Shown here: positions 46,251 through 54,817 of the stretch, one piece after another
Position numbering within the stretch: position 1 is the stretch's first letter
How the letters are laid out: each line of letters starts with the position of its first letter
From: RBG-16-34-14 sp963727535
GTDB lineage: Bacteria; Bacteroidota; Ignavibacteria; Ignavibacteriales; Ignavibacteriaceae
Assembly (NCBI GenBank): GCA_963727535.1
Contig: CAVSGR010000001.1
Span: 682,001-746,000, forward strand
Length of the DNA stretch: 64,000 nucleotides
Reading direction: 5' to 3'
Translations under genes and position numbers: made by a program
The notes under the pieces: generated by a model
Told to the model about the DNA's origin: nothing
What the model saw: the letters and a program-made list of their open reading frames with translations, nothing else
Database searches by the model: none

Positions 46251-47750
46251 TTAGTTTTCCAGAATTTGCTCTAAATTGCTTTTCCAAATTTTATATACAG
46301 AATCGTATTTCTTTACTAATTCCTTATCAGGATTTAGCTTTTCTATAACTTTTAATCCCTTAAATGCGGCTTCATTGGAAGTAAAATAACCGATTCCAAT
46401 TCCTGCCCCTCTTGCAGCACCTTGCGAACCATCAGTATTATATATTTCAAGATTAACATTGCAAGTATTTACAAAAGCTTCACGAAAAACTTTACTCTGG
46501 AAAAGATTTGAGTAGCCTGCCTTAATAACTTTGAATTCAAGTCCGATCTCCTTCATAACATCAAGTCCATATCTGAAAGAAAAAACAATTCCTTCCTGTG
46601 CAGCCCTTATCAAGTGTCTTTTATCGTGTATATTAAAATTAATTCCTGAAAAATGACCATTCACATTTTTATTCTTCAAAACTCTCTCAGCACCGTTTCC
46701 AAAAGGATGACACAATAATCCTTCCGAACCAATTTCTACTTCGGACGCAAATTCATTAAGCTGGTCATAACTAAAAGCATCACCTAAAATATTTTTCTTA
46801 ATCCAGCTATACTGAATACCCGTTCCATTTATACAAAGAAGCACACCATTATTAATTTTCTCATTTGAATAATTTACGTGCGCAAAAGTGTTTACCCTGC
46901 TGAAATCATCATAAACATTTTTATCAGTAACTCCATAAATAACTCCGGAAGTTCCTGCGGTCGAAGCAATTTCTCCGGGATTCAAAACATTTAGCGACAA
47001 AGCATTATTAGGTTGGTCCCCCGCACGATATGAAACGGGAATTCCTTCTTTCAGATCCAACTCCTTCGCCGCTTCTGTTTTTAAGTTTCCTTGTTTTCCA
47101 AAGGTGGGAACCGTATCGGCTAATAATTTTTTATCCAATCCATAATAATCGATTACTTCATCTGAAATATTTTTCTTAGTAAAGTCCCAAAATATTCCTT
47201 CACTCAGTCCTGAAATTGTTGTATGAATTTCTCCTGTAAGTTTCATAGCAATAAAATCGCCGGGCAGCATTATCTTAAATATTCTTGAATAAATTTCCGG
47301 TTCGTTATCCTTTACCCATTTAAGTTTCGAAGCAGTAAAATTTCCGGGAGAATTTAAACAATTGGTTAAACAATAATCCGGGCCTAAATCTGAAAAGGCT
47401 TTATCACCTATCTCAACTGCTCTGCTGTCGCACCAGATAATAGAAGGACGAAGAACATCCTGATTCTTATCAACTAAAACCAAACCATGCATCTGGTAAG
47501 AAATTCCAATTCCTAATATTTCATAATCATCCAAAGATTTCTTTGAAAACATTTTTTTTGTTGCTAACACAACATGCTGCCACCATGTATCCGGATGCTG
47601 TTCCGCCCAATCAGAGTGTGGAGAATTAATTTTCATTTCCTGTTCAGGAGAATTTGCTGAAGAAACCAATTCTCCTGTATCAGCGTTTATTAAAGATGCC
47701 TTGATTGATGAACTTCCAATATCATATCCTAAAAGTAATTTTTGTTTCAT
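46251..47750 (-). CDS. xylB: Xylulokinase (FGGY kinase)
   Basis: Phosphorylates D-xylulose to xylulose 5-phosphate. The FGGY fold shows GYDIGSSSIKASLI (N-terminal phosphate loop), SYQMHGLVLVDKNQ with the sugar contact region, VSYRAGDQPNNAL with the catalytic Asp, and STAGTSGVIYG (ATP phosphate loop). Length of 499 is typical. The ATG follows GGGAG. It is 284 bases from lacI and 275 from xylA; a half-conserved operator lies upstream. Confidence 0.93.
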   Translation of the reverse strand: MKQKLLLGYDIGSSSIKASLINADTGELVSSANSPEQEMKINSPHSDWAEQHPDTWWQHVVLATKKMFSKKSLDDYEILGIGISYQMHGLVLVDKNQDVLRPSIIWCDSRAVEIGDKAFSDLGPDYCLTNCLNSPGNFTASKLKWVKDNEPEIYSRIFKIMLPGDFIAMKLTGEIHTTISGLSEGIFWDFTKKNISDEVIDYYGLDKKLLADTVPTFGKQGNLKTEAAKELDLKEGIPVSYRAGDQPNNALSLNVLNPGEIASTAGTSGVIYGVTDKNVYDDFSRVNTFAHVNYSNEKINNGVLLCINGTGIQYSWIKKNILGDAFSYDQLNEFASEVEIGSEGLLCHPFGNGAERVLKNKNVNGHFSGINFNIHDKRHLIRAAQEGIVFSFRYGLDVMKEIGLEFKVIKAGYSNLFQSKVFREAFVNTCNVNLEIYNTDGSQGAARGAGIGIGYFTSNEAAFKGLKVIEKLNPDKELVKKYDSVYKIWKSNLEQILEN

Positions 47751-47842
47751 TCGAATCTCCCAAATGGTGATTTAGTTTTAAATTCTCATTTCAAAATTAA
47801 TATTTTTTATCCTAAAAACATTATTCCGATTGACAGATGTTG

Positions 47843-47856
47843 TTAAAACGAATAAT
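47843..47856. promoter_or_regulatory. Possible weak LacI-type operator upstream of xylB
   Basis: TTAAAACGAATAAT matches one half (TTAAAACG) of the TTAAAACGGTTCAA operator found before xylA, with the other half poorly conserved. It lies about 95 bases upstream of xylB. It is also within an inverted repeat, CATTATTC and GAATAATG, spanning 47819-47857. Confidence 0.3.
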
Positions 47857-48034
47857 GAATTTAAAAGTGTAGTTTTGAAATTAGCTCTTGTAAAGATAAG
47901 AAATAACGGTGATGTTAATTAGGTCGAGGAACTTTGGAAGGAATTTCTGAAGAAAGAAAGCGGTTAGAACTTCGGCATTTGGCTAGAACTATAAAAGAGA
48001 AGCCTTCATTTTATAAAAATTAAAAAATATTTTA

Positions 48035-49075
48035 CTAAACTGTTACAGGAGTCAAAACTTTTGTTGATTCCCTGATAATAAATTCTGTATCCAAAACAAT
48101 TTTTTCAACGGGCAGCAATTCCGCAGATTCAATATTTCTGATTAATATTTCTGCTGCCTTTCTACCTATATCGCGTTTTGGGGCTTTTATTGTTGTCAGC
48201 GGCACAGGATATATCTTTGCATAATAAATATCATCGTTGCCGACAATTGATATATCATCCGGTATTTTTATATTTAATTCTCTAAGGACCGTCATAACAG
48301 CAAGCGCCTGTCCATCATTAAAACAAACTATTGCAGTCGGATAATCTTCTTTACCTCTATTCTTAAAATATTCGACAGTATTTTTATAGCTATCTTCATA
48401 TCGTGAACCAACAGATACAATCATATCTTTTTTAAATACCAAAGTACGCTCACTAAAAGCGTGACGAAAACCTTCAATTCTTTCTTGAGTGTGTGAAGAA
48501 TCTGGTGGACCGGCAAAGTGTACAATTTTAGTATGTCCGTTATCAATTAAATATTTAACAGCTCTTTTTATTGATTTTAAATTATCAATAGCAACGACGT
48601 TAGCCTGTATTCCTTTTACATCCTCAAGTAAGACAAATGGATAGTTTATCATTTTAAGTTTAAATAGATGTTCAATTTCAGAAGATCCTTCAACTACGGG
48701 AGCTATAATTGCACCTTTAATATCTTTAGTTGAAAAAAAATGTGAGAATTTCTTTTCACATTCATGGTCATTTTCGGAACTTGATACGACTACAGAATAA
48801 CCTTTCTCTTCGGCATATTCTTTAACCCCAGATGCAATTGAAGTATAAAAAGGATAATTCAGATCCTTAATAATTACTCCAATGCTTTTATCCTGATGAC
48901 CATTCTTTAAATTTCTTGCTACTCCTTTTGGGCGAAAATTTAATTCTTTCATTATTTCTAATATATGATCTCGTGTTCCAGGACTAACAGATTTTTTTGC
49001 ATTAATTACGGCAGAGACTGTGCCTTTTGAGACCCCCGCGTGTCTAGCTACATCATCAATAGTAATTTTTTTCAT
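48035..49075 (-). CDS. LacI-family transcriptional regulator
   Basis: A DNA-binding repressor of about 346 residues. The ATG giving MKKITIDDVARHAGVSKGTV is chosen; an upstream in-frame ATG would add nine residues ahead of the helix-turn-helix and overlap the operator. The hinge (RPKGVARNLKNG) is followed by a sugar-binding fold (IGVIIKDLNYPFYTSIASG, IVCFNDGQALAVMTVLRELN, ISIVGNDDIYYAKIYPVPLTT). Next to xylB and xylA it probably responds to a xylose-pathway signal. Related operators lie in front of its own gene and of xylA, suggesting autoregulation. Confidence 0.9.
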   Translation of the reverse strand: MKKITIDDVARHAGVSKGTVSAVINAKKSVSPGTRDHILEIMKELNFRPKGVARNLKNGHQDKSIGVIIKDLNYPFYTSIASGVKEYAEEKGYSVVVSSSENDHECEKKFSHFFSTKDIKGAIIAPVVEGSSEIEHLFKLKMINYPFVLLEDVKGIQANVVAIDNLKSIKRAVKYLIDNGHTKIVHFAGPPDSSHTQERIEGFRHAFSERTLVFKKDMIVSVGSRYEDSYKNTVEYFKNRGKEDYPTAIVCFNDGQALAVMTVLRELNIKIPDDISIVGNDDIYYAKIYPVPLTTIKAPKRDIGRKAAEILIRNIESAELLPVEKIVLDTEFIIRESTKVLTPVTV

Positions 49076-49110
49076 TGAAACTCCGCTCTCTTTTGAGAAC
49101 AAACCGGCAA

Positions 49111-49124
49111 TTGAACCGGTTTAA
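49111..49124. promoter_or_regulatory. LacI-type operator upstream of the lacI gene
   Basis: TTGAACCGGTTTAA is a near-perfect dyad centred on CG, located 36 bases upstream of the chosen ATG and just downstream of a -10-like element. A further AAACCGG arm at 49101-49107 extends the symmetry. Likely autoregulatory. Confidence 0.65.
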
Positions 49125-49141
49125 TTTTTTTCTAAAAGTTT

Positions 49142-49170
49142 AAAATATCATTTGAAAAGGGTAAAATCAA
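49142..49170 (-). promoter_or_regulatory. Putative lacI promoter
   Basis: On the minus strand TTGATT and TATTTT are separated by 17 bases, upstream of the operator and about 67 bases before the ATG. Confidence 0.4.
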
Positions 49171-49292
49171 CATTTAAGTTAAATATCATTTCGTTTTTTT
49201 GCGGTGAGTAGTAACAATAAGAGACATTTTTCTATAATATCTGCTATATTGGCTAAAAAGAGAGAAAGTTTTATATATTATTTAAATATTAT

Positions 49293-49375
49293 AAAAAAGC
49301 GGGAAGACCTAATAACCTGTTTATCGTTTTTTGTTACTCACTTCAATCCAATTCTAACAGATCGACCCGCTTTTT
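49293..49375 (-). terminator. Long-range hairpin with T-run, possible small RNA or terminator
   Basis: AAAAAGCGGG and CCCGCTTTTT enclose about 63 bases, with a nested CTGTT/AACAG pair. On the minus strand CCCGC is followed by TTTTTT, as in a rho-independent terminator. It lies in the 642-base gene-free gap (49103-49744) between the aldo/keto reductase and lacI. That gap otherwise holds only a decayed coding fragment, a palindromic repeat and the lacI promoter region. The matching short open frame on the plus strand is not convincing. Confidence 0.4.
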
Positions 49376-49400
49376 ATGAGGAGGCTCTTATAACTATTGT

Positions 49401-49582
49401 TTAGTTTTTAACTACTAAGTTCTTTTCAAGCTGATTGGTTATTTGCTTGTAAATGTATTCGTGATCATAGGTCCATGCAAAGTTTCTACAACTTCACCAT
49501 CTTCAATTTTTACTGTGTAGATATAATCAGTAAGATAATTAATTAAATTCTGATACCTGGTTGTGATGTCTAGACTTTCCAT
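49401..49582 (-). pseudogene. Possible PAS-domain gene remnant
   Basis: The minus strand reads MESLDITTRYQNLINYLTDY and then IYTVKIEDGEVVETLHG, like the start of a PAS sensor domain, and stops after 47 residues. In another frame the same stretch continues YDHEYIYKQITNQLEKNLVV to a stop, resembling a protein tail. It looks like two ends of decayed coding sequence. The family call rests on one short stretch. Confidence 0.3.
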
Positions 49583-49685
49583 ATAAATAGCATGTTTATT
49601 TCAAATTTACTTATCATAATTCCTGCAAATATATAAAGATTTTTTTTGAGGATTTTATGATAGGGTGAAGGGAGACCTTTTAGTT

Positions 49686-49727
49686 AGTTGTCACACTGAG
49701 CGAAGTCGAAGTGCGACAACTTTTTTT
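49686..49727. repeat. Palindromic intergenic element
   Basis: AGTTGTC and GACAACT arms enclose an inner CACT/AGTG pairing around GAGCGAAGTCGA. Seven T residues follow on the plus strand. It is 18 bases downstream of the aldo/keto reductase stop, and looks like a dispersed REP-type unit that may also end transcription. Confidence 0.55.
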
Positions 49728-49744
49728 ATACTTCAAACATTTTT

Positions 49745-50728
49745 TCACCAATAATGATGCACATTTTCTTTAATATACTTTTCATAAATCGCATTCACTT
49801 CTTCCATAGTTTCACCTGATAAAAAAGGAAGATCAACTGTACTAATATTTTCCTCAGCCTGGCTTTCTCTTTTTGCACCGGGAATTGCACACGTTACTGC
49901 ATCAAACATTAAAATCCATTTAAGTGCAAACTGAGTCATAGTCATTCCCTTTGGACAGATAGCTTTTAACTCATCAACAGCTTCAAGACTCAAATTATAG
50001 TCAACCCCTGAAAAAGTTTCTCCTTTATCGAAGTCTTCACCGTTGCGGTTAAACTTACGGTGATCATCTTCTTCGAAATTAGAATCTTTAGTAAACTTCC
50101 CTGTGAGCATTCCTGATGATAATGGAACTCTTGCTAAAATTCCAACTCTTTTCTTTTTTGCCTGTTCAAAGAAAAGATCGGCAGGACGTTGCCGGAACAT
50201 ATTAAAAATAATTTGTACAGTTTGCACATTTGGATACTCAATTGCTTTAAGTGCTTCTTCTACTTTTTCAACACTTACACCATAGTATTGCAGCTTACCA
50301 TCTTTAACAAGATCATCGAGTATCCCAAAAACTTCGGGCTTATAATAAACTTCCGTCGGAGGACAATGAAGCTGAAGCAAATCTATTGTTTCCGTATTTA
50401 AATTTTTCAAATTTCTTTCAACAAAAGATGTAAGATTTTTTCTATTATAACCCTCGGCAACATGAGGATTTAATCTTCTTCCGGCTTTAGTTACTATATG
50501 AAATTCTTCGCTTCGTTCTTTTTTTAATTTAGCAAGAAGCTGTTCGCTTCTACCATCGCCGTAAACATCAGCTGTATCAAAAAAATTAACACCCATATCC
50601 AAAGCTTTATTTAAAGCCTGAAGAGATTCATCATCTTTTACTTCTCCCCACGTTCCACCGATTGCCCACGCACCGAAGCTTATTTCAGAAACTTCCCAGC
50701 CTGTGCGTCCCAGCTTTCTGTATTTCAT
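49745..50728 (-). CDS. Aldo/keto reductase
   Basis: An NADPH-type aldo/keto reductase of 327 residues. The ATG after AAAGGAACGATA is chosen (MKYRKLGRTGWEVSEISFGA); an in-frame start 14 codons upstream lacks support. The tetrad is visible: Asp and Tyr in FFDTADVYGDGRSEQLL, Lys in HIVTKAGRRL and His in LLQLHCPP. The C-terminal cofactor segment is AIPGAKRESQAEENI. The substrate is unknown. It lies between the chitin genes and the xylose genes and could belong to either. Confidence 0.9.
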   Translation of the reverse strand: MKYRKLGRTGWEVSEISFGAWAIGGTWGEVKDDESLQALNKALDMGVNFFDTADVYGDGRSEQLLAKLKKERSEEFHIVTKAGRRLNPHVAEGYNRKNLTSFVERNLKNLNTETIDLLQLHCPPTEVYYKPEVFGILDDLVKDGKLQYYGVSVEKVEEALKAIEYPNVQTVQIIFNMFRQRPADLFFEQAKKKRVGILARVPLSSGMLTGKFTKDSNFEEDDHRKFNRNGEDFDKGETFSGVDYNLSLEAVDELKAICPKGMTMTQFALKWILMFDAVTCAIPGAKRESQAEENISTVDLPFLSGETMEEVNAIYEKYIKENVHHYW

Positions 50729-50843
50729 TATCGTTCCTTTGAATATTAAAATTGTAGTAGTTAAGAACAAAAATAAAAAGAAAAGCTTTAAAATTTAATT
50801 AATGTCTTTTTTTTAAGAAACGCAAAGTAAAACTGAACTTTGA

Positions 50844-53177
50844 TTACATATTCTCTGTAAGTTTTTTCAGCTCTGTAGATTGCTTGTAAAATTCAGGTAG
50901 ACTAAGTTCTTTGAGATAAACCATTCCGTGAGCGGCTCTTACTCTTGGTATATCGTGAGTGAGAAAATAGTCCTTTCCAAGGCAAGTTCTGATTGTTTGA
51001 TATTGTTCAACCTGTATTCGTTGAGCAAGCCCGCTAAAAGGTCCATCAAATTCATAACTCGGAAAACTTGCCGACTTTTGAGAACCATAACTCTTGATAA
51101 AAGTATCTTCAAGAATAGCAAAGGAATTCAGACTAACGGGGACATAAATATTTGCTTCTGCGGGATGAAACCTGTACCAGACATTCCTGTATCCCCAAAC
51201 TTTAATATTCGAATTGCCGGTTTCCTTTTCATAAAGTCTTAAAGCTTCACTTGTTGCCTGAAGGACTTTATAGTGAGTGTCCGGTCCACTTCCCTCGGGA
51301 TCGAGCGCAACAGTGACAATTGTCGGATTTATTTCTTTTAACAATTCCAAAATAGGCAAAACATCCCTGTTGATTTCCGGGTTCTCTGTAAAGATTTCTC
51401 CCTGGTAAAATCCTAAACGCAAATGAGGTACGCTCGAACAGTTAAACCCAAAATGTCCCCAAACAATTTCTTCCTCAAACTCGCGCAACATTCCCTTCAA
51501 CTTCTGAACTTCAGAAATATCTTTTTTACCAGGATATTGTTCCGAGAAATAATTAATAAGTACATCAACTCTGTTCTCAATATCAGTAAGATTATCGTCT
51601 TTATAAATTTCTATAATATCTCTCAGGAGTCTTCTGCAAATTGCTTCCTCTCTAACTGTTTTATGATGTCCGGCAACACCATCAAGATATAAATTTACAT
51701 CCTTGTTTTTCCCTTCCATAAAAGAAGGTTCAAAATATTTCACTGAGAATTTAGTTTTAAATTCTTCGGTTCCTAAATGATTTTTAAGTTCAATCAACTG
51801 TTCCTGCATATAAGAATTTGTTACTGCAGTAAATCCGCTAGTTAAAGTAGCGAAGAAATGTTTATTGTTAGAATTACGGACAAGATGATTTATTAACGGC
51901 AAATAACCGAGCATAATATCATCATGATGAGGACCAGAGTGAAGAATTACTTCATTATCGAAATTCTTCATTCCATATTCAAACCTTTTAATTATTCCAT
52001 CATAAATTGTTCTCCCAATTTCGTTTACAGATATTTGTGCTTTTTTCAGAATTATTTTCCCGAATCTGTCTGAGTTATAATCTTCTTCGGTTAATTCAAG
52101 AAGAGATTTATTTTTTGCAATACAAAGGTTAATTACCGCTCGTTCAATAGATGTCTGCGAAATGGTTTCTTCTTTTTCAACATCCCTGAATCTTCGTTCA
52201 AGTAATCTTAATGCTGCTCCATTAGTTAAATAGAACCGGGCATTCTTTAGCATTTGAAGAACAGTTGCCGGGTAATGATTGGTTCGTGAATTTTCAACTG
52301 AATCCCTTACAATATTTGCCTTTGCTTCTCCGGCGGCAATAATAATAGTAGTCGCATCTTTGTTGTAAGTAATTGTTTCAAGTCCTATTGTTAGGACAAG
52401 CCTGTTCCTGGCAATTTCAATTCCACCAAGATCAGTTGCCGCAGCGGCTTGAGTTTCATAATTAGTTTGTATTAATCTTGTTGTTGAATAATGATCGCTC
52501 CCCATAACATTGAAACCAATATGCCCATCCGGACCAATTCCTCCGAGAAAAAATCCAATTCCTCCAAGTTCCCTTATCTTCTTTTCGTAGTTTGTACAAA
52601 ACTCATCAACAATTTCGATAGTCTGCTTCTGAAGTCTTTCTTGACGAGTACTTGCATATCTCGTTCTTAATGAAAGGTCAACTACTTTGCCAGGAAAAAT
52701 TTGATCGAGAAGTAAATTTTCAGCAGTACCGATTTCATTAATATTCATAAACAGGGCAAGCTGCCTGTTAAGTTTCAGTTCATCAAAATAATATTTCTGA
52801 ATGTAGTAATAAAAGCTGTTGTGCTGAAAAGAATCGATTGGATAAAATTCATCTATCTGAACAAATCTTAATTTATCAAGCGACGGTCTTTTTTTAGTAT
52901 CAATGTCGACTTTCTTTAATTCATTTTGTATTTCAGATGATTCCCAGTTCTTAATTATATTTACCACCCATTTTATAAAATGCTCAGGGGTTTTCCCTGT
53001 TGGCAAAGATATAACTCCATTCGGATTTTGCTGAACCCATTCTACAAATCTTAAAGCTGTAAGTTTTCCAAGCTCAGGGAAATTATCTACCTGTATAATC
53101 GGAATTTTTTCTGTTGGTTTATAACAAAGTTCTCTTCCTGATTTTTCTAAATAATATTGTTCAACTTTCGATAACAC
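50844..53177 (-). CDS. NagB-like sugar-phosphate deaminase fused to PIG-L-like deacetylase domain
   Basis: A 777-residue cytoplasmic fusion. Residues about 25-330 resemble glucosamine-6-phosphate deaminase (GVISLPTGKTPEHFIKWV, FVQIDEFYPID, LGGIGPDGHIGFNVMGSDH). Residues about 400-660 resemble the PIG-L/LmbE deacetylase fold, with the metal motif SGPHHDDIMLGYLP and a later VALDPEGSGPDTHYKVLQ. Such two-domain proteins occur in Bacteroidota. The pairing would remove acetyl and amino groups from GlcNAc-derived sugars, fitting the GH20, GH18 and symporter genes upstream. The start is GTG after AAGAGAA. It follows GH20 by 25 bases. Confidence 0.85.
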   Translation of the reverse strand: MLSKVEQYYLEKSGRELCYKPTEKIPIIQVDNFPELGKLTALRFVEWVQQNPNGVISLPTGKTPEHFIKWVVNIIKNWESSEIQNELKKVDIDTKKRPSLDKLRFVQIDEFYPIDSFQHNSFYYYIQKYYFDELKLNRQLALFMNINEIGTAENLLLDQIFPGKVVDLSLRTRYASTRQERLQKQTIEIVDEFCTNYEKKIRELGGIGFFLGGIGPDGHIGFNVMGSDHYSTTRLIQTNYETQAAAATDLGGIEIARNRLVLTIGLETITYNKDATTIIIAAGEAKANIVRDSVENSRTNHYPATVLQMLKNARFYLTNGAALRLLERRFRDVEKEETISQTSIERAVINLCIAKNKSLLELTEEDYNSDRFGKIILKKAQISVNEIGRTIYDGIIKRFEYGMKNFDNEVILHSGPHHDDIMLGYLPLINHLVRNSNNKHFFATLTSGFTAVTNSYMQEQLIELKNHLGTEEFKTKFSVKYFEPSFMEGKNKDVNLYLDGVAGHHKTVREEAICRRLLRDIIEIYKDDNLTDIENRVDVLINYFSEQYPGKKDISEVQKLKGMLREFEEEIVWGHFGFNCSSVPHLRLGFYQGEIFTENPEINRDVLPILELLKEINPTIVTVALDPEGSGPDTHYKVLQATSEALRLYEKETGNSNIKVWGYRNVWYRFHPAEANIYVPVSLNSFAILEDTFIKSYGSQKSASFPSYEFDGPFSGLAQRIQVEQYQTIRTCLGKDYFLTHDIPRVRAAHGMVYLKELSLPEFYKQSTELKKLTENM

Positions 53178-53202
53178 TTCTCTTAAGCCTATTTATTAAT
53201 AT

Positions 53203-54783
53203 TTATTTCCATAATACTTGTGGAGAATGATAAAAATTAACTCTCATCACTTTCCAGCGCAACCCCTGTTCTGCAAGTCGTTCTTTATATTCATCCCAAT
53301 TTCTACCTTTAACCTGTGACCAACCAATTTCGGCATGACCGGCAAGTCTTGGAAATGCCATATATTCAATATCGTTGAGATCAAGAATTTTTTCCGTCCA
53401 TAAAGGAGATTCTATTCCGATAATATTATTTTCAGAAATTCCTTTTATCAAGGTAGCAGGATCCCAATTGTATGCATCTTTTACTTCAACATAACCTGCC
53501 CAAAATTGTCCAAGTGTTGTTGTCGAATCATATTTCATATCTAAATAAGTTTTTGATGCGGGGGACATTATTATCTTCATTCCTCCTTTAACTGCGTTCG
53601 GGTCTACTTCATTTGCCCAATGCTGAGCCAAAGTGCCGGGAGACAAATTTGCTTTTGTTATTTCATCCCACCCAATCATCTGTTTTCCATAAGAATGAAC
53701 TATGCTTTGAACAGTGTCAATAAATTCTTTGTACTCAAGTGAATCTACTTTTGGAGCTTCATCTCCTCCAACATGAATATACGGACCAGGAGTAATAACA
53801 GAAAGTTCTTTTACTACATCATTAATAAACTTGTATGTTATAGGTTTCTTCAAGTCAAGAGCACTAAATCCTACATCAATACCTGTATAAAGAGTTGGGT
53901 TAGTCCCATCAAAGGTTAGTTCCGGGTATGAAGCTAAAGCGGCATTTATGTGTCCCGGCATATCTATTTCTGGAACAACAGTAATATATCTTTCTTGTGC
54001 ATACTTAACTATTTCAGAATATTCTGCCTGAGTATAATAACCGCCCTTTCCCCCGCCCACTTCAGTACTTCCTCCAAAAACAGCGAGCCTAGGCCAGGAA
54101 TTAATTTGTATTCTCCATCCCTGGTCATCCGATAAATGTATATGGAAATAATTTATTTTATAAAGAGCAGCCAAATCGATATAACTTTTTACAACATCCA
54201 CACTAAAAAAGTGACGTGCTACATCGAGCATAATTCCACGCCATTTAAAACGAGGATAATCTTTTATTGTTCCTATAGGAATTTCCCATAAACGGGGTTG
54301 AGTTTCTGAACTCTCAATTGAAGGGGGAAATATTTGTCTTAAAGTCTGAACACCTCTGAACAAACCTGCCGAAGTATTTGCAGAAAGATTTATTTCTTCT
54401 TCAGTTATGGTTAGTTCATAGCCTTCTTCACCCAAAGATTTGGTTTGCTCATTTATCGTAAGATAAATATTCCTTCTGCCGGAACTATCATCTGACTTTA
54501 AAACCGGAAGAGAATATCCTGTTGATGGTCTCATCTTTTTCACAAGATAATTACCAATAAAGATTGTTTCTGAATTTTCAGGCTTTATAAAAATGTTAGT
54601 ATTCTTATCAAGAATAAATAAACCCTTTTCCGTAGTTACCGAAACAGGTTTGGGTATTATGTCAGAAAAAGAACCGGTTAGATTTGTTACCTGTTTTTCT
54701 TCCGCTGTAGGAGAGGTTGTTTTACAAGAAACAAAAAAGAAAGAAAGGAATAAAGACAGAACTATCAAAAATTTATTATTCAT
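53203..54783 (-). CDS. GH20 beta-N-acetylhexosaminidase lipoprotein
   Basis: Releases terminal GlcNAc from chito-oligosaccharides. The chosen ATG gives MNNKFLIVLSLFLSFFFVSC, a lipoprotein signal with Cys20; an in-frame start 15 codons upstream overlaps the symporter gene. The N-terminal GH20b domain spans about 40-160 and the barrel begins at YPRFKWRGIMLDVARHFF. HIHLSDDQGWRIQI and HVGGDEAPK follow, the latter holding the catalytic Asp-Glu pair. It ends with VMRVNFYHSPQVLW. It is 34 bases after the symporter gene in the chitin operon. Confidence 0.94.
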   Translation of the reverse strand: MNNKFLIVLSLFLSFFFVSCKTTSPTAEEKQVTNLTGSFSDIIPKPVSVTTEKGLFILDKNTNIFIKPENSETIFIGNYLVKKMRPSTGYSLPVLKSDDSSGRRNIYLTINEQTKSLGEEGYELTITEEEINLSANTSAGLFRGVQTLRQIFPPSIESSETQPRLWEIPIGTIKDYPRFKWRGIMLDVARHFFSVDVVKSYIDLAALYKINYFHIHLSDDQGWRIQINSWPRLAVFGGSTEVGGGKGGYYTQAEYSEIVKYAQERYITVVPEIDMPGHINAALASYPELTFDGTNPTLYTGIDVGFSALDLKKPITYKFINDVVKELSVITPGPYIHVGGDEAPKVDSLEYKEFIDTVQSIVHSYGKQMIGWDEITKANLSPGTLAQHWANEVDPNAVKGGMKIIMSPASKTYLDMKYDSTTTLGQFWAGYVEVKDAYNWDPATLIKGISENNIIGIESPLWTEKILDLNDIEYMAFPRLAGHAEIGWSQVKGRNWDEYKERLAEQGLRWKVMRVNFYHSPQVLWK

Positions 54784-54817
54784 TCTATTCCAAAGGTTAT
54801 TGCTATCTAAATAAAAA

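Noticed and set aside
47919..48023. Plus-strand open stretch ending ELRHLARTIKEKPSFYKN between lacI and xylB
   Set aside because: Protein-like at its end but no start codon with a ribosome site; it could be a gene tail fossil, but nothing identifies it.
49204..49404. Plus-strand open frame of 66 codons in the gap upstream of lacI
   Set aside because: No ribosome site, AT-rich low-complexity start and overlap with the hairpin element; no protein family recognised.
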